Assembly: GCA_011109175.1 (NCBI GenBank) | Contig: RDEW01000008.1 | Location: 470,369 to 534,368 of the forward strand | Length of the DNA: 64,000 bases | Direction of reading: 5' to 3' | DNA from: Dicyema japonicum | Lineage: Eukaryota; Dicyemida; Rhombozoa; Dicyemidae | Shown: positions 10,306 to 22,290 of the stretch, piece after piece | Layout: each line of letters opens with the position of its first letter | How positions within the stretch are numbered: the stretch's first letter is position 1 | Made by a program: the position numbers and the translations under genes | The notes under the pieces: generated by a model | Seen by the model: only the letters and a program-made list of their open reading frames with translations | What the model was told of the DNA's origin: nothing | Database searches by the model: none

Positions 10306-13300
10306 ATGGCTGTAGGCAAAGAGGGTACTGGTCTAAAGGGCGGGGATCAGATGACCACATCTGTCAAAGAGAGCACGAGCACTAGAGCTGTGATACGTTG
10401 CAGCTCAAGCATGTTTATGAGGTCTTTGCACGGAATTTCGCTGCAGCGGCAGATGTCCCACTTGAGGACCGTAGATTTACCCGCAAGATCCTCATTGTAA
10501 GGTTAACGAGTAGTTTTAACCTGCATCAATAAGGCTGTGGCTTGACGGACAAGCCCAGACCACCCAATAAATGGAAGGAGCAGATCTGTGCCAAGATTCC
10601 TTGGAGACAGACTGAGCTAGAAGCACTGGAGGGGCACATAAGTAGTGTGGCGAGAGGGGTTAGAGGAAAAGCACCGCTATAGTAAAGGGGCTAATTAGTA
10701 AACTCAGTGTTCCCAAATGGGACCTCAAAGAGTTGAGGAGGGAAAAGGTGGAGTTAGAGGGGGCAATAATGGTGTATAAGAGTAAACTCTATACACATGA
10801 AAGTCGGTGTAAGAGAAGGAGAGAAAATAATCTGTTTAAGTTTAATCGCAGAGTGTTTTACCGTCGCCTACACGAAAATGGCCATAGTGTATGTTCCCAG
10901 CAGGACGCGGAAATGCTTTCCACATGGGGTAGTATGTAGGAGGCTAAACCACGCAGAGGAAATGCGTGGAATGTCCCGTACAGCGCCGCTCCTTTCTTGG
11001 CGGAATTTTCGATTTTCGCAAGAAATTTGAGGCGGTAGTGAGACATCTCCCTGATTGGAAGACGACCGGGGTCGATAAAGTTTATAATTTCTTTATCAAA
11101 AGATGCACTTCATTACACGAGTCTATGTGTCGTGTATTACAGAAAAGCATCACTAACCCGGAAACGATTCCTGATTGGGCATGCACAGGGACAACTTATT
11201 TGATCCCAAAGCTGGACAACCCCCAGTCTGCTGCAGATTATCGACCGATAACCTGCATGCCAACCCTGTATAAGCTGATGACCAAATTGGTGGCTAATGA
11301 GGTCAGGAGCTTTGTAGACGCAAATGGGATTCTCTCCGAGAATCAGTTGGGAACTGTGCGAAATTGTCAGGGGGCAAAAGAGCAGGCTTTGATCAACAAT
11401 GCCTATCTGTATCTCACGGACACTCATTTTTGTCTATGTGGGTGGATGTGAAGAAGGCTTACGATTCAGTTGATCATTCTTACCTTGTCGAGTGCCTGTA
11501 CAGTTTGTGTATGCCTGTGTGGTTCATCAGCTTTGTAGTGGCTGTGATGAATAGGTAGAGTATTCATCTGAACTATAATAGGCAGCGGATATGTGAGGTA
11601 AAACTCAAAGGGGGATCCTTCAGGGGGATAGCATGTCTCCGCTGCTCTTTGTTCTCTGTTTGAAGCCATTGAGTCGCCCTCTCAATGACCAGTTTGAACA
11701 AATACCAGTTCATTGTGAAGGGGTTTGTTTCAGTACAAATCACCTTTTTATTATGACTTGAAGACGTATGCTCGAACAGCCGAGAAGCTCTACTCCATGG
11801 GGGTCTGTGCCAGGGAATTCTTTGAGAATATAGGACTAGGTTTGAATTATTAAAAGTCTGCGACTAACACGCAAGTATGTAGCGAGTTAGTAAGAGTCCT
11901 AGAGGAACACGAAGGATATAAGTATCTGGGTGTTACCGAATCTCCAAAGTCCCTTATACTGCCTGAGACAAAGCGACAAATTACTGAAGGCATCCGTAAA
12001 AGAGCAGCGTTATTGTGTAAGACGTCTCTAAATGCAAGGAATTTGTTCCTAGCATTAAATGAGTATGCTGTCTCGCTGCTAAACTACTACATAGGTGTTG
12101 TGGAGTTTGAGCCCAAAGAGTATGATGAGATGGATGTTATGATCCGTGGAGTACTCAGAGAGAACCATGTCCATGTGTTGGCAGCCAATAAGGAGAGACT
12201 ATATTTACCCGTGATAAATTCGGCCGTGGACTGTGTGGAGTAGTCCAACTAAGTGAGCGTATCCTAATGCGAATGCACGACACCCTGATAGCTGGGTCAA
12301 GTGTGTCTGCTAGGAAGCACGCCATAATAACGACCGAGAAAACACGGGCAACCCACCTAGGCACTATCAGACCTTTTTTGTCTGCTAAGTATGGTGTTGA
12401 TGATGGTGGGCTAGTAAATGTGAAGGCGTTGATCGAATTACAATATAATAATTTGATGGAAAAGATCAACTTAAAAAGCCTTCATAAGGTCCTCTTCAGA
12501 GCATTGGACAACCCACATGTCGTCGACAATATGGCTAATACGTGACACTCATCGATCGGAGGGCTAAATATGCAAAACGGTCGACAACTCACCTCGATCG
12601 GAGGCGTTGTACACGTGCATAATGCGCAATATTTTTTGGGTCGATCAACAAATACATGTCCCCACTGTAAGTCAAGGAGCATGTCGGTTGATCATTTAGC
12701 CACTCGATGTGGATCCATGCTCTGCCACGACTATATGTGGAGGCAAACGAGGTAGTAATGAGTCTTCATCTTCTACTATGCAATAAGTATGGTATTCGCC
12801 ACACCAGAAAGTTGCGGACTCATAAGGTGCAATCTGTAGTAGAGAACACCAGGGTACAAATAAGGTAGACAGTGTACCTCGTGCTAGTCAAGCACAATAA
12901 ACCGGACATTGTAGTACACGATAAGGAGTCTGTCAAGTCCTATCATAGAGGTTGGCATCACGTCTCAAGACCGTTTGCAGACTGTGGAGGTGGAGAAAAT
13001 AGAGGAAGTATGACTTTTTTGCAAACGAGATGGCAGATGCTTGGTTGCAAGGCCCTCGTTATTCCAATAGTAATGACGTGGGAAGGAATTTCAACAAAGT
13101 ACCACAAGGGTTATCTGAAGCAATTGGGTAGATAGGATGCTCCAGGCCTATCTACAGTCTACTATGTTAAAGCGGACCATAGAGAGCCTGTCACTGGAGT
13201 ATAGAGGCAGAGTCCTGAGATGCCATATGGACAGAAGGTTCAATTGGACAAGGCGCTCTCGGAGTTGTTTCAGCAACCAGAATCGAACCTGCCTGAGGAG

Positions 13301-13380
13301 GCTGGCGAACAGGCAGGCGAGGATGGTGACCTTGGTTCTATTTTTCGAAAGTGATCACGTGGACGATCTCTAAAAGATAT
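10306..13380 (+). mobile_element. LINE-D: degenerate non-LTR retrotransposon with restriction-like endonuclease
   Basis: Fragments in changing frames run in the order expected of an RLE-type non-LTR element. RT palm N-terminal part at 11035-11440: WKTTGVDKVYNFFIK, IPDWACTGTTYLIPK, DYRPITCMPTLYKL. Then VDVKKAYDSVDHSYLV (11443-11490) and GGILQGDSMSPLLF (about 11610-11655). RT thumb at 11880-12240 (GYKYLGVTESPKS). A zinc-knuckle-like block CPHCKSRSMSVDHLATRC (12658-12711). Then VKHNKPDIVV (12886-12915), a PD-(D/E)xK-like core, followed by PIVMTWEGISTKYHKGYL. The YxDD-containing region is degenerate and I could not locate it. Stops and frameshifts are frequent, so it is dead. This layout (RT, then CCHC, then RLE) places it near R2/CRE-like elements; the exact clade is not resolved. 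Confidence 0.82.
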
Positions 13381-13433
13381 CAATTTAGTTTGTAATTTAT
13401 TTACCTTCACTAATAGTCCTCAGGGAGCTGAGA

Positions 13434-14275
13434 AAGGAAATGTGTTCTAAATTCGAAGATATAATTGAATTGTTATACGCGGATGATGTAGACTTTGTAT
13501 GTACTAACCAGAAAAACCTACTTGACCAAATTTTAGTCCAAACCGAAATTATTTTAAATAAATGGGATCTGCGCATAAATATTACAAATTCGAACTACAC
13601 ACGAATCGAACGATCCAAATCAGAAATGACGAACCCTGGAGACATACAAAAAACTCGGCTCACTGCTAGGTGACGCCGAAGATATCGAATGAAAATGCTG
13701 GCCACATGTACTTCAAAAAATGCACAACATCTGGATAAGAAAGAGGAATGTATCACTAAAACTTCTTGTCAGACTATACGATACGTTTATCAAGCAAATG
13801 TTGATATACAATTCCGGAACATGGGGAACCTCAAAAAACGGTTTAGAGAGGCTAGATACTTTGCATAGAAGCCAACTGTGTATACTGACTGGAATCTTCT
13901 GGCCGAGAAAAATATCAAACGATAAAAGATATGCTCCATGTAAATCTACACCAATTAGGATGGACGTTATTCTATCGAGATGGCAACTATTTGGACATGT
14001 TCTTAGACTGGAGCCGACTACGCCGTGTAACAGAATAATGGAAGAATATTTCTACTGCACCGGAAGTCACGGATTTCCAGGCAGACCAATAAATACACTT
14101 CCAATTTGCTTAAAATATGATTACGAAACAATCGGTCGTAAATTGGTGACAGCAGACGACCTGGATGATGTTAGAATGAGGGCCTGAAGCAAGATGGCGA
14201 GAAAAATGGCTGTAAAGTATGGCTCAAGCGAACCCCTTTAGGACTACGCGAAAGTACTTTTAACTAACTAATTTC
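13434..14275 (+). mobile_element. LINE-B reverse transcriptase 3' fragment
   Basis: LLYADDVDFVCTNQ (YADD motif, near 13470-13510) is followed by the LINE-B thumb (LGD-like segment near 13660, then RLYDTFIKQMLIYNSGTWGTS at 13768-13830). The C-terminal tail WQLFGHVLRLEP ... VTADDLDDVRMRA ends near 14187. It matches the corresponding parts of the fuller copy at 32.2-35.1 kb. It is 5'-truncated and has at least one frameshift. Confidence 0.8.
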
Positions 14276-14349
14276 CAAGAATAAACTTAACTACTTCCAA
14301 CGTTCTGTAATAGGCAAAACAAAAATTGTTATTCGGAGAAAATTGTTAA

Positions 14350-15900
14350 TTAAAAGTTGAGGTCATAAATAAAGTTCCTTAACATTTCTAACCCAGCCTC
14401 GGGTTGATCAGCGGGAACCATATGTCCAGCATTCCTACTATTACTTGCATGACATTTCTGGCTGATCTAACGTATCCATTGACTCTTTTAGAGCCATCGG
14501 TTGAATACCAAATCTGCTGGCAGGCTGCAGCAAAGTCCTCTTTACCATTCCATTCCAGTTCCCTCAGGAATGCTGAGGTCATTGGAAATGGAACAATTAT
14601 ATCAAATTGTCCAGAGAAAAATAAAGTCTTAAATATAAAAATATCTAAACTTTATATCCATTATTGATGACTTTTTGAATAGTCGGAGCCATGGACTTTG
14701 TTCTATCGGGGTAAAGGGCATATCGAGCAGGATAAAACATGTGATGGAATGTTCGATTCCCAGCATTTAGTTTTCTGGAATTATCATTCGCAAATTCAGC
14801 ATAGATTTTATAAGGGAGATCCTAAAAAGTCTAAAATGTCAACCTCATCCGCAAAATAGTCGTAAATGTCCGTAAGTCCAGTCATATTGTAAATGAGATC
14901 TTCCGTCTCATCAAAAAACTGAAATCAGAATAAAACGTACAATACTAGCCTGCATATAATTTCCCTTCTCAATATTATCTTTAATCAAATTGTAAAGGTT
15001 ATCAAAGTATTTAATTTGATTATCAAAAATAAGTCCGATTCTGTTTAAAAAAGTTCCAAAGTTCATCATCTTTGTTTATATAGAAAATTACATTGTAGGG
15101 ATCACAAAGACCATCTCCAATGATCATTCCCGTAAGATTCATTGGAGTAGAGTTGTTTTGGTTGTACTCGTGAATTGCGTTTGTCATGGTGGGGACGTAT
15201 TTCCCAGCATATGACTCACCCGTGATGTAAAGTGGATTGTTTCTCAAATTTGGGAATAATTGGTAAAACTGTTGCATTAATCTATATTATTTTATCTCAT
15301 TTGATAAAATTACATTGATAAGTAAAGACCTACTTGGTCTTCGTCCGTCAAATAACATTCTTCGTTATCCGTGAAACTAAATCCTACTCCAACCTAATTC
15401 ATCAAGATATTCAGAAACTGGATTGTCAATGTAAATTACGGAATATTCATTCGTCCAAGACTGAGCTCTCTGTTTACTAAAATGCGAAAAATTCACTACT
15501 GTTATCGTTTGAATCAAAATAGTAAGGACCATGTTCGACGAATAGTCCATAGAGAGAAGAAGCACCAGGACCACCTTGCAACCCAAACTAGTAAGGGTGC
15601 TTCCGTATTTCCATTCTTAAAAATAATCTCATCAAATCTACTTGTGCGGGGAAATACCAAAAAAGAACATATTCCTGACACAATCGTCACTTACTCTGAA
15701 AAATCCAGAGTAACTTTCAATATTTCCAACAAATGGATCAACTCTGCTTAACTTCCTTGCAAGAGATCACTATCTCCCTATTCAAATAGTCTGTAATTAT
15801 GAGTGGTTTCATCTTTGTTCACTTGTGGTCCATTGGGTTTATTTAAATGATAGATATATCCAACACCAAATATCGTTATTATTACAATGAGTGGATTCAT
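14350..15900 (-). pseudogene. serine carboxypeptidase (S10, CPVL-like), copy 1, broken
   Basis: Serine carboxypeptidases remove C-terminal residues in lysosome-like or secretory compartments. From the ATG at 15900 the order is: N-terminal membrane-anchor-like segment (MNPLIVIITIFGVGYIYHL), WLQGGPG-type oxyanion loop (near 15565), DNPVGVGFSF, catalytic-serine motif GESYAGKY (near 15210), GQFDIIVPFP (catalytic Asp, near 14600), and AGHMVPADQPEAG (catalytic His, near 14415). The ancestral stop is at 14350. Introns are about 22-25 bp (for example 14628-14650 and 14822-14843). Disabling changes compared with copies 2 and 3: an inserted G in the LVW-LQGG coding stretch, an inserted T in the N-terminal region (GAGTGGTTTCATC), a changed segment near 15770, and a missing base just before NAGHMV. 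All three triad motifs survive in separate frames. Confidence 0.85.
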
Positions 15901-16059
15901 TTCTAGTTTTTTGTTTTATGTTATTTATTAATATTAGGTTATCCAAATTAAACATTCATTTTCAAGTTAATTTATAATTATTTAAAAGTGATAAAAATTA
16001 ATGTATTTGTAGAGAGTGGAAAACATGTCTGTTGACTATAAACACGGTTAATAGTAATA
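15901..16059. other. flank between carboxypeptidase copy 1 and the Ginger-like element
   Basis: AT-rich, no gene. Its last five bases (TAATA, 16055-16059) are the left target duplication of the transposon. Confidence 0.5.
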
Positions 16060-16101
16060 TGTCACATGGGCGGCGCGTAACGCATGGGCAGCCTGTTACA
16101 T
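16060..16101 (+). repeat. left terminal inverted repeat of the Ginger-like element
   Basis: Begins TGTCACATGGGC and ends ATGGGCAGCCTGTTACAT. It pairs with the reverse complement of 17720-17761, with six mismatches in the middle third. Confidence 0.85.
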
Positions 16102-16139
16102 TTTTTCGACCTTGAAAAGGTCTTTTGATTATCCGACAT

Positions 16140-16246
16140 ATTATAATTATTACCACCAGGATCACTGGGTCAAAAAGAAAGAAATAAAAGTTCTCATCTA
16201 ACTAAGTGATCCCAGACCGACAAAGGTGAGGATGAGTCACTCATTG
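16140..16246 (-). mobile_element. 5'-truncated LINE-C 3' end inserted in the Ginger-like element
   Basis: A 107-bp insertion flanked by the 13-bp direct repeat GATTATCCGACAT (16127-16139 and 16247-16259). On the minus strand it carries the GGGATCACTTAGTTAG motif seen at LINE-C 3' ends and finishes CAGTGATCCTGGTGGTAATAATTATAAT, a short T/A-rich tail. A related end occurs at 37.2 kb. This is the mark of target-primed insertion with strong 5' truncation. Confidence 0.75.
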
Positions 16247-17719
16247 GATTATCCGACATTTAATTATATATCCGATTTATATCGTGATTTAATCTGTTAA
16301 ATTAGTTTTTTATTCATAAATGTTATGATTATAAAGATTTTATTTTTTATAGCGGTAAACCTAGATTTCTAGCGTGATTTATAGCATGGAAGATTATTTG
16401 TTGCAATGGCTTCTTACAAGGGTTTTGTGAAAGATTGCGTTGAATATCAAACTTTAAAAGATGCTTTGCATGATAAATTTCCCGAAAATCTTCCGAGCAC
16501 CGAAAATATAGGCTTGTAAAGAAGATAGAGAATTTTTCATTATCAATGACAGGTATTGTAATTTTCAATAATTTTAGACTATCTTAAATCAACTGATCCA
16601 AGTTAGTCATATCCCTGGATAATGAAACCGAAATGGAGCATGTTGCGAAATCGTTGCACAAGTTTTCACACGGAGGAGTCAATAAAATTGAGTATGAATG
16701 TCGACACAGATACTTCACTGTAAAGAATGAGATTATCAGAAAAGTCATTCGAAATTGTGAAGTCTGCAAATTTTCGCTGGTAAAGAAGTATGTGAAAACT
16801 TAAGATCTTTGTTCCGCCTGAATGGGCCATGTAAATTTCTTCAGTCGGACAATGGTTCTGAATTTAAAAATCAAGAAATAACAAAACTTTGCGGAGATTT
16901 TAACATTAAGCAAATTCACGGAAGGCCTAACAATCCACGAGCACAAGGAATTGTCGAAAGAATCAGACGATCACGAGGAAGTTGTCAAAAATGCTGGATA
17001 ACAGTGAAAAAAAGTGGCTTGATAAATTAGAAAGTGCTGTCTACAGTTACAACATATCGGTCCATTCATTTTCTAACGAAAGTCCTTTCGAAAGATATCG
17101 AGGAATTAAGGGAATAAATTCAATAATTAATGGTTATACTTATATCACATTATGACTTAGATAATTTAAGTGATGAGTGTGCGATTCCAGAACAAATTGA
17201 CGATTTGGTTAATTGTTCGACTCCAGAATCTATTGAAAATTCACGTAGTTTGATTTAAAAAATTTATATCTAGATAATTCCCAGTCAGATAATTTGTGTC
17301 CGAATGCGAAGAGATTCAACTTCGAAATTAAATCGATTGAAGAAAATTCGAATTATTACAAAGCTATGAACAGGAAAATGAATGTTCATAATAGTAAATA
17401 TACTTTTAACATGGGAGATAAAGTATGAATCAAAAACATTAATAAATAGGTTCGGGCTAAAAAGGACTTTGGAACAAATCCCTCATTGCGACTGGATAAG
17501 TTTGAGTCTCAGTATTATCCAGTTGCAGAAATAATTAATATTTTATCGAATAATCGCGTGGAGGTAGTTTTAAATAGTTTAATTTGATAGATAAAAAATT
17601 CGAAAGGAGAAATATCGACTGTATTAATGAGTAGACTAAAAAAAGTTACTTAAATTTAATTTTTTGTGGTTAATAAATTATTTATAAAATTAATTGAAGT
17701 TAATCTTGGTTCAAGGTTA

Positions 17720-17761
17720 ATGTAACAGGCTGCCCATAGGTAACGCTTGGCCCATGTGACA
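17720..17761 (-). repeat. right terminal inverted repeat of the Ginger-like element
   Basis: Reads ATGTAACAGGCTGCCCAT ... GCCCATGTGACA on the plus strand, the inverted copy of the left end. The next five bases are the TAATA duplication. Confidence 0.85.
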
Positions 17762-17957
17762 TAATACACGAAACCTCAGAGTTGGTAAATTCTTAGTGTT
17801 AGAAGAAGGTTTCATTGACATCTCATGGAAATGAAATAAGTCAAAAGGGAAAAATAATTCTATTATGTAGAACTTTAAACATTTTAATAAATTTTATATA
17901 TTTATTAACCAAGGCTTACACTATTTGATAAGCCCAGCACAAACAGTCTTAACTAAT

Positions 17958-18330
17958 TAACAAAGGAAAGAACCCAAAGGAGAACATATGCTTGTGGCCG
18001 ACCAAATGCAACCTCTTTTATAGGATTTCGCTTCAGAAGAGAAATGGAGAAGTAGGTTCGCCCTCCACAATTTTCATCGCACTTCCTACCTTCGCGGACA
18101 TCACTTCATTTTTCGGCACCAGAGGATTTAGTCAAGGAGAAGATTTTTTTCAAATACTTTGCAGCACCAGAAGAACTCGCCGCCTCACGGGTGGGATCTG
18201 TTTGACGAGGATTGACCTTGGCTGAAAACTCAATATTTCCTTCAGATCCGATCTCGTCAAACGTTGTTACGTCAAGCCAGGACCTAGTGGTATACTGGTG
18301 AATGGATCTACGTAAATTGTATTGTGTTAT
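17958..18330 (-). other. unidentified open frame interrupted by one TGA
   Basis: From about 18330 leftwards the minus strand is open for about 74 codons (RSWLDVTTFDEIGSEGNIEF, then ASSSGAAKYLKKIFSLTKSS) to a TGA at 18106-18108. The same frame stays open for another 49 codons (GGRTYFSISLLKRNPIKEVA ...) to a TAG near 17958. It is less AT-rich than the surroundings. No ATG opens the frame and I recognise no family. It may be an exon of a broken gene or part of a mobile element. Confidence 0.35.
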
Positions 18331-18529
18331 GAATTAAATTTTCATATATTTGAATATAAATCTAACTTAGTTAGTAATGCTAACAGAATATATTGATCCT
18401 AACCACCAGAGTGCTATATTGATCCTAACCACGTGAGAACAAAATTGTTTATACATTGGTACTATTAGAGTAGAGCTTACATATATTATTTCAACGAGGA
18501 GTTCAAGTTATTAGTAAATATTCAAACCG

Positions 18530-20760
18530 AACAAAACTAAATTTGTTATTAGAAATCGAGATCATAAACGAAACTTCTGCATATCCAAGCACGCTTCAGG
18601 TTGATCCATTGGGACCATATGACCTGCGTTTCTTACGACAACCTGATAGACATTTCCTGCACTTCTAACATACCCATTGACTCTTCCGGATTTTGAATAC
18701 CAAATTTTCTGTTGAGCATTAACAAAGTCTTTTTTGTTATTCCAATCAAGTTTTCTTAAAAATGCGGATGTTAGAGGAAAGGGAACAATCACATCAAATT
18801 GTCCAGTGTAAAAAAGTGTCTGATTATTTGAATATAAGTACTTTATATCCCTCATTTATAATTTTCTGAATAACAGGGACAGATGTATTTGTAAAGTGAG
18901 CATATAGAGCGTTATAGACCGGTTCTGAAAGAATTCTGAAAGAGAGATTCCCTGCATGAAGTCGTTGTGAGTATTTATTCACAAAGTCATTATATGGCGT
19001 ATATGGTAAATCCTAAAAAAAATTAGTATCTACTGAGTCAGCATAGTAGTCATAGTAATCAGTAAGCCCTGTCAAGTTGTAAAAAAAGAAAATATCAAAT
19101 CGGCAGACTTAATATTAACGATAAATACATTAGTGGCAGAAATAAAATTTCCGATATCGATATATTTTCGGACCATGTCGCGATATTCATCAAACTTTGC
19201 AATTTGATTATCGAATATGAGTCCTATTCTGTTTAAAAATGTCCCATAATCATTCATCTAAAAATATTTTAAACTAAAACATTGTAAGGATCAGAATATC
19301 CATTCCCAATGGCCATTCCAATCAGGTTCATTGGAGTTGGATTGTTTTGGTTGGACTGATGTATTGCATTAACCATTGCTGGGACATATTTCCCAGCATA
19401 GGATTCACCAGTAATATAAAGTGGTTTCGGTATCAAATTTGGGAATAGCTGATAAAATTGCTGCATAAATCTAATCTATTAAATTTTGATAAAATACTTT
19501 GTCAAATAGTAACCAACATCATCCTCGTTTGTCAGATAACATTCTTCCTTAGAAAAACTAAATCCAGTTCCAACCTAAATAATAAAAAAGTCGAAATACT
19601 GGATTGTCAATATAAGTACAGAATATTCGTCAGTCCATGGCTGAGTCCTTGAAATTACTAAAATAATATTTAATTTTGACAATTGTTCTCAGAGTCAATG
19701 TTGTAAGGTCCATTTTCGACTAGTAGACCGAAAAGTGAGGAACCCCCGGGACCTACTTGCAACCAAACTAGTAAAGGTGCTGCCGTATTTCCATTCTTAA
19801 AAATGATCTCATCAAATCTACTTGTGCGGGGAAATACCAAAAGAACATATTCCTGACACAATCGTCACTTACTCTGATAAATCCAGAGTAACTTTCAATG
19901 TTTCCAACAAATGGGTTGACTCTGCTTAACTCTCTTGCCAGATCAGCATCTCCCTTATTCAAATAGTCTGTAATTATGAGTGGTTCATCTTCGTTCACTT
20001 TTGGTCTATTGGGTTTATTTAAATGATAGATATATCCAACACCAAATATCGTTATGATTACAATGAGTGGATTCATTTTTTGTTATTTCAGTTCAAAATA
20101 ATTTATTAATTTTTTGGCTGTGCAATTTAAATTTTTATTTTAAAATTAGAATATAAATTTGACAATTTTAATGAAAATAGCTTTCTTTTATTTTAGTGGA
20201 TAATATTTTTTTGCTGAGCTTGTGCCGTTGCTTTTAAATACTACATCTAGAAAGCACGTTATTCATGGACTAGAAACATGTATACTTCCCATAGTTGATG
20301 GCTTACAAGAAACCTGAGGAGGTTAAAGACTTTCATAATAATAATTTGTCAGCTGTCTAAGATGAATTTCCACACTCAACATTAATAATCATTGTGGGAG
20401 ACATAAACGCGAAAGCATGTTACCTCCTCAGAAACATTCATGCCAGGAACCCTATTGGCTAAATTCTTCATATAAACGACCTATTCCTCCGCAACACGGT
20501 TTCAAAGATCGGGAAATCGATTCACCCTGGAAAGAAACAGACATAGTAAAACTCTTTGCCAAACAACAAAAAATTTCATCATGATCTGCAGGTATTGAGC
20601 ACGCAATGGAGTTTCTAATGATCGCTTTCCCAATGTTCTGGATAGCCATTGTGTCATTCTAGGCTTGTATTTCCTTACTCCGCATGCAATCCGATTAGCC
20701 TGAAAACTCAGACGTGATAGGACGATAATAACAGACGTCTCAACGAAGATCGGCTGGAAA
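18530..20760. repeat. direct segmental duplication, unit 1
   Basis: Closely similar to 22925-25152 from just beyond the carboxypeptidase stop, through the whole gene, into ~680 bp of upstream sequence that includes LINE-B endonuclease code. Similarity stops near the shared AACAGA(C/A)GTCTCAACGAAGAT. The two units are offset by about 4.4 kb, and the space between holds the rest of the LINE-B. Confidence 0.8.
18549..20076 (-). pseudogene. serine carboxypeptidase (S10, CPVL-like), copy 2, probably broken
   Basis: Start ATG at 20076; nine exons with 21-28 bp introns can be aligned to copy 3. N-terminal hydrophobic segment (residues about 1-20), then YSGF, FFWYFPAQ, LVWLQVGPGGSS, GESYAGKY (near 19410), DPYN, GQFDVIVPFP (near 18790) and AGHMVPMDQPEA (near 18600). 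Odd points compared with copy 3: the oxyanion loop reads QVGPG instead of QGGPG; one base is missing in the T-rich stretch near 19080-19090; a 2-bp deletion near 18573 replaces the expected MLRSFVYDLDF ending (ancestral stop 18549) by QKFRL with a stop at 18562. It lies about 4.4 kb from copy 3 in the same orientation, inside a larger duplication. Confidence 0.85.
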
Positions 20761-22290
20761 TCGAACCAGTCACCAATACCGTGATAGTTCCTCTTTTTCG
20801 AGTCTTCAGCAGTGCTCACTGCGGAACCCGCTCACAATTATGACTTAAGCAAATTCCCATTATGGAAAAAGTCTTTGCATGTTGTATCCCAAGATAGACA
20901 CCTCCCTTGACTCCATGGCATGGTCGTTACGTCATCCGGCTTCCTGCCATCATTTTTGTCAAGACCGACAGGTTCCATAAAAAATTAAACCTGGCGTCTT
21001 TGATATATTAAAATACAGACGACATACAAAAATGATAAATTACAGAAAAATCAAATATTAAAGCAAAAAAATAAGAAAAGCCATATATCTGAGAACAAAG
21101 AACAAAATAATCGATTAGGTGATTGAAATCCTAAAGGGCAATGGAAAGTTTTGAGGCCGAAGACAAATTAGAGGTTAAGTACTGAAACTACCAGTAACTT
21201 TACTGGAAGACAAAAAGAGACAGATCGTGGATCAATTGAAAATGGAAGAACTTATCGGTGACCACTTCTAAAAGTTGTTCGAATCAAATGACCATAATAA
21301 CAGAGATTGCTCCTTGAGGACTGTTGGAAATAACCAAAAAGTACAGGTAGCAAGCTCAAAATTAAAAAATGACAAGAGCCCAGGCCCGGATGGCCTCAAT
21401 GACAAATTCTTAAAAAATGGAACTCAAATTGTGAAATCATCGCTCTCAGTTTGAACGGAATGTAGAATGTAATTGGCAGCACTCTACTTCTGGAGAGGAG
21501 ACTCTGATACCCGTTCAAAAAGTTCACAAACAAAGGGTTAAAATAAAAAACCTCAAACCAGTATTCTGATGAACATAATTAGAAAAGTATTGGCTAATAT
21601 AACCTTACAGAGAATGGAGAATCGGCTAACTCATCCTGTCAACTTACCATAACGGTTTCTGTAAGGGCGATCAACCTCGGATGTTGTGTGGACCCACAAG
21701 TGGAGGTGCACAAGTGTCATAAAATTCAAAATGACAACAACTATGTTTGGGATTGACATTTCGAATGCTTTTGACTCGGTCTATCAAAGAAATGTTACAT
21801 GTAGTCTATAGCTTCTTTGACAGTTTTCACAGTTAGGCTGCTTTAGGGACACTTCTAATGGATACGAATCTGAATGTGAGAACTAGAGGAACCTCCTTAA
21901 GACGATTCAAGACAGCAATGAGCACCCAAAGGATATCCATTATCCCCTATTTTTTTATCTACAATTAGGCATCCTTCTGGACTTGGAACCGGTCCTTGGA
22001 GGGGAAACGAGCACAATAGCATACGCAGACGATGTGGACTTTATTTCGAATGATAAGGAAACACTTACTACTTTATTGGAGGAAATATCGGGAATTTGGA
22101 TGAATGGTTCCTAACTGTAAATTAAGACAAAATTGAAGTCAAAAAACTCAGAATAGAGAAAGTGGGTAGGGAGGAGTATTGGTTCAAAACCAACAAAGCT
22201 GGCCTCCCTTCTCGGAGACAGTGAAAACATAATAAGAAGAAAAACAGTAGCAAATGTCCCACTGCAAAAAAATCAAGAAAAGTTTGATAT
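20300..22290 (+). mobile_element. LINE-B element, degenerate
   Basis: The APE-like endonuclease part is present (DEFPHSTLIIIVGDINAKA, 20365-20415). Then come linker sequence, the RT start (NDKSPGPDGLNDKFLKNG near 21368), GIDISNAFDSV (near 21750), IAYADDVDFISND (near 22018-22056) and LASLLGDSENIIRRKTVANV (near 22200). Many stops and frameshifts. The order matches the fuller copy at 32.2-35.1 kb. Confidence 0.8.

Larger units (their letters stand above)
16060..17761 (+). mobile_element. Ginger-like DNA transposon with integrase-type transposase remnant
   Basis: Both ends start TGTCACATGGGC and share ATGGGCAGCCTGTTACAT further in, as inverted repeats (about 36 of 42 positions match). The element is flanked by a 5-bp duplication TAATA (16055-16059 and 17762-17766). 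Inside, a plus-strand frame begins ATG at 16405 (MASYKGFVKDCVEYQ...). It continues with an integrase-type H2C2 zinc finger (HKFSHGGVNKIEYECRHRYF ... CEVC, 16660-16775), part of a DDE core (LQSDNGSEF ... IHGRPNNPRAQGIVER, 16838-16965) and a C-terminal IGDKV-like domain (FNMGDKV). The stretch that should carry the first catalytic Asp is missing between 16800 and 16810, and stops interrupt the frame, so it is defective. An integrase-like DDE protein in an element bounded by TIRs rather than LTRs is the Ginger pattern. Confidence 0.82.

Noticed and set aside
16347-16568. 73-codon minus-strand frame inside the Ginger-like element
   Set aside because: Antisense shadow of the transposase start on the plus strand.
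16060-17761. Interpretation as a gypsy-type LTR retrotransposon
   Set aside because: No RT, protease or gag; the ends are inverted rather than direct repeats, and the duplication lies outside them.
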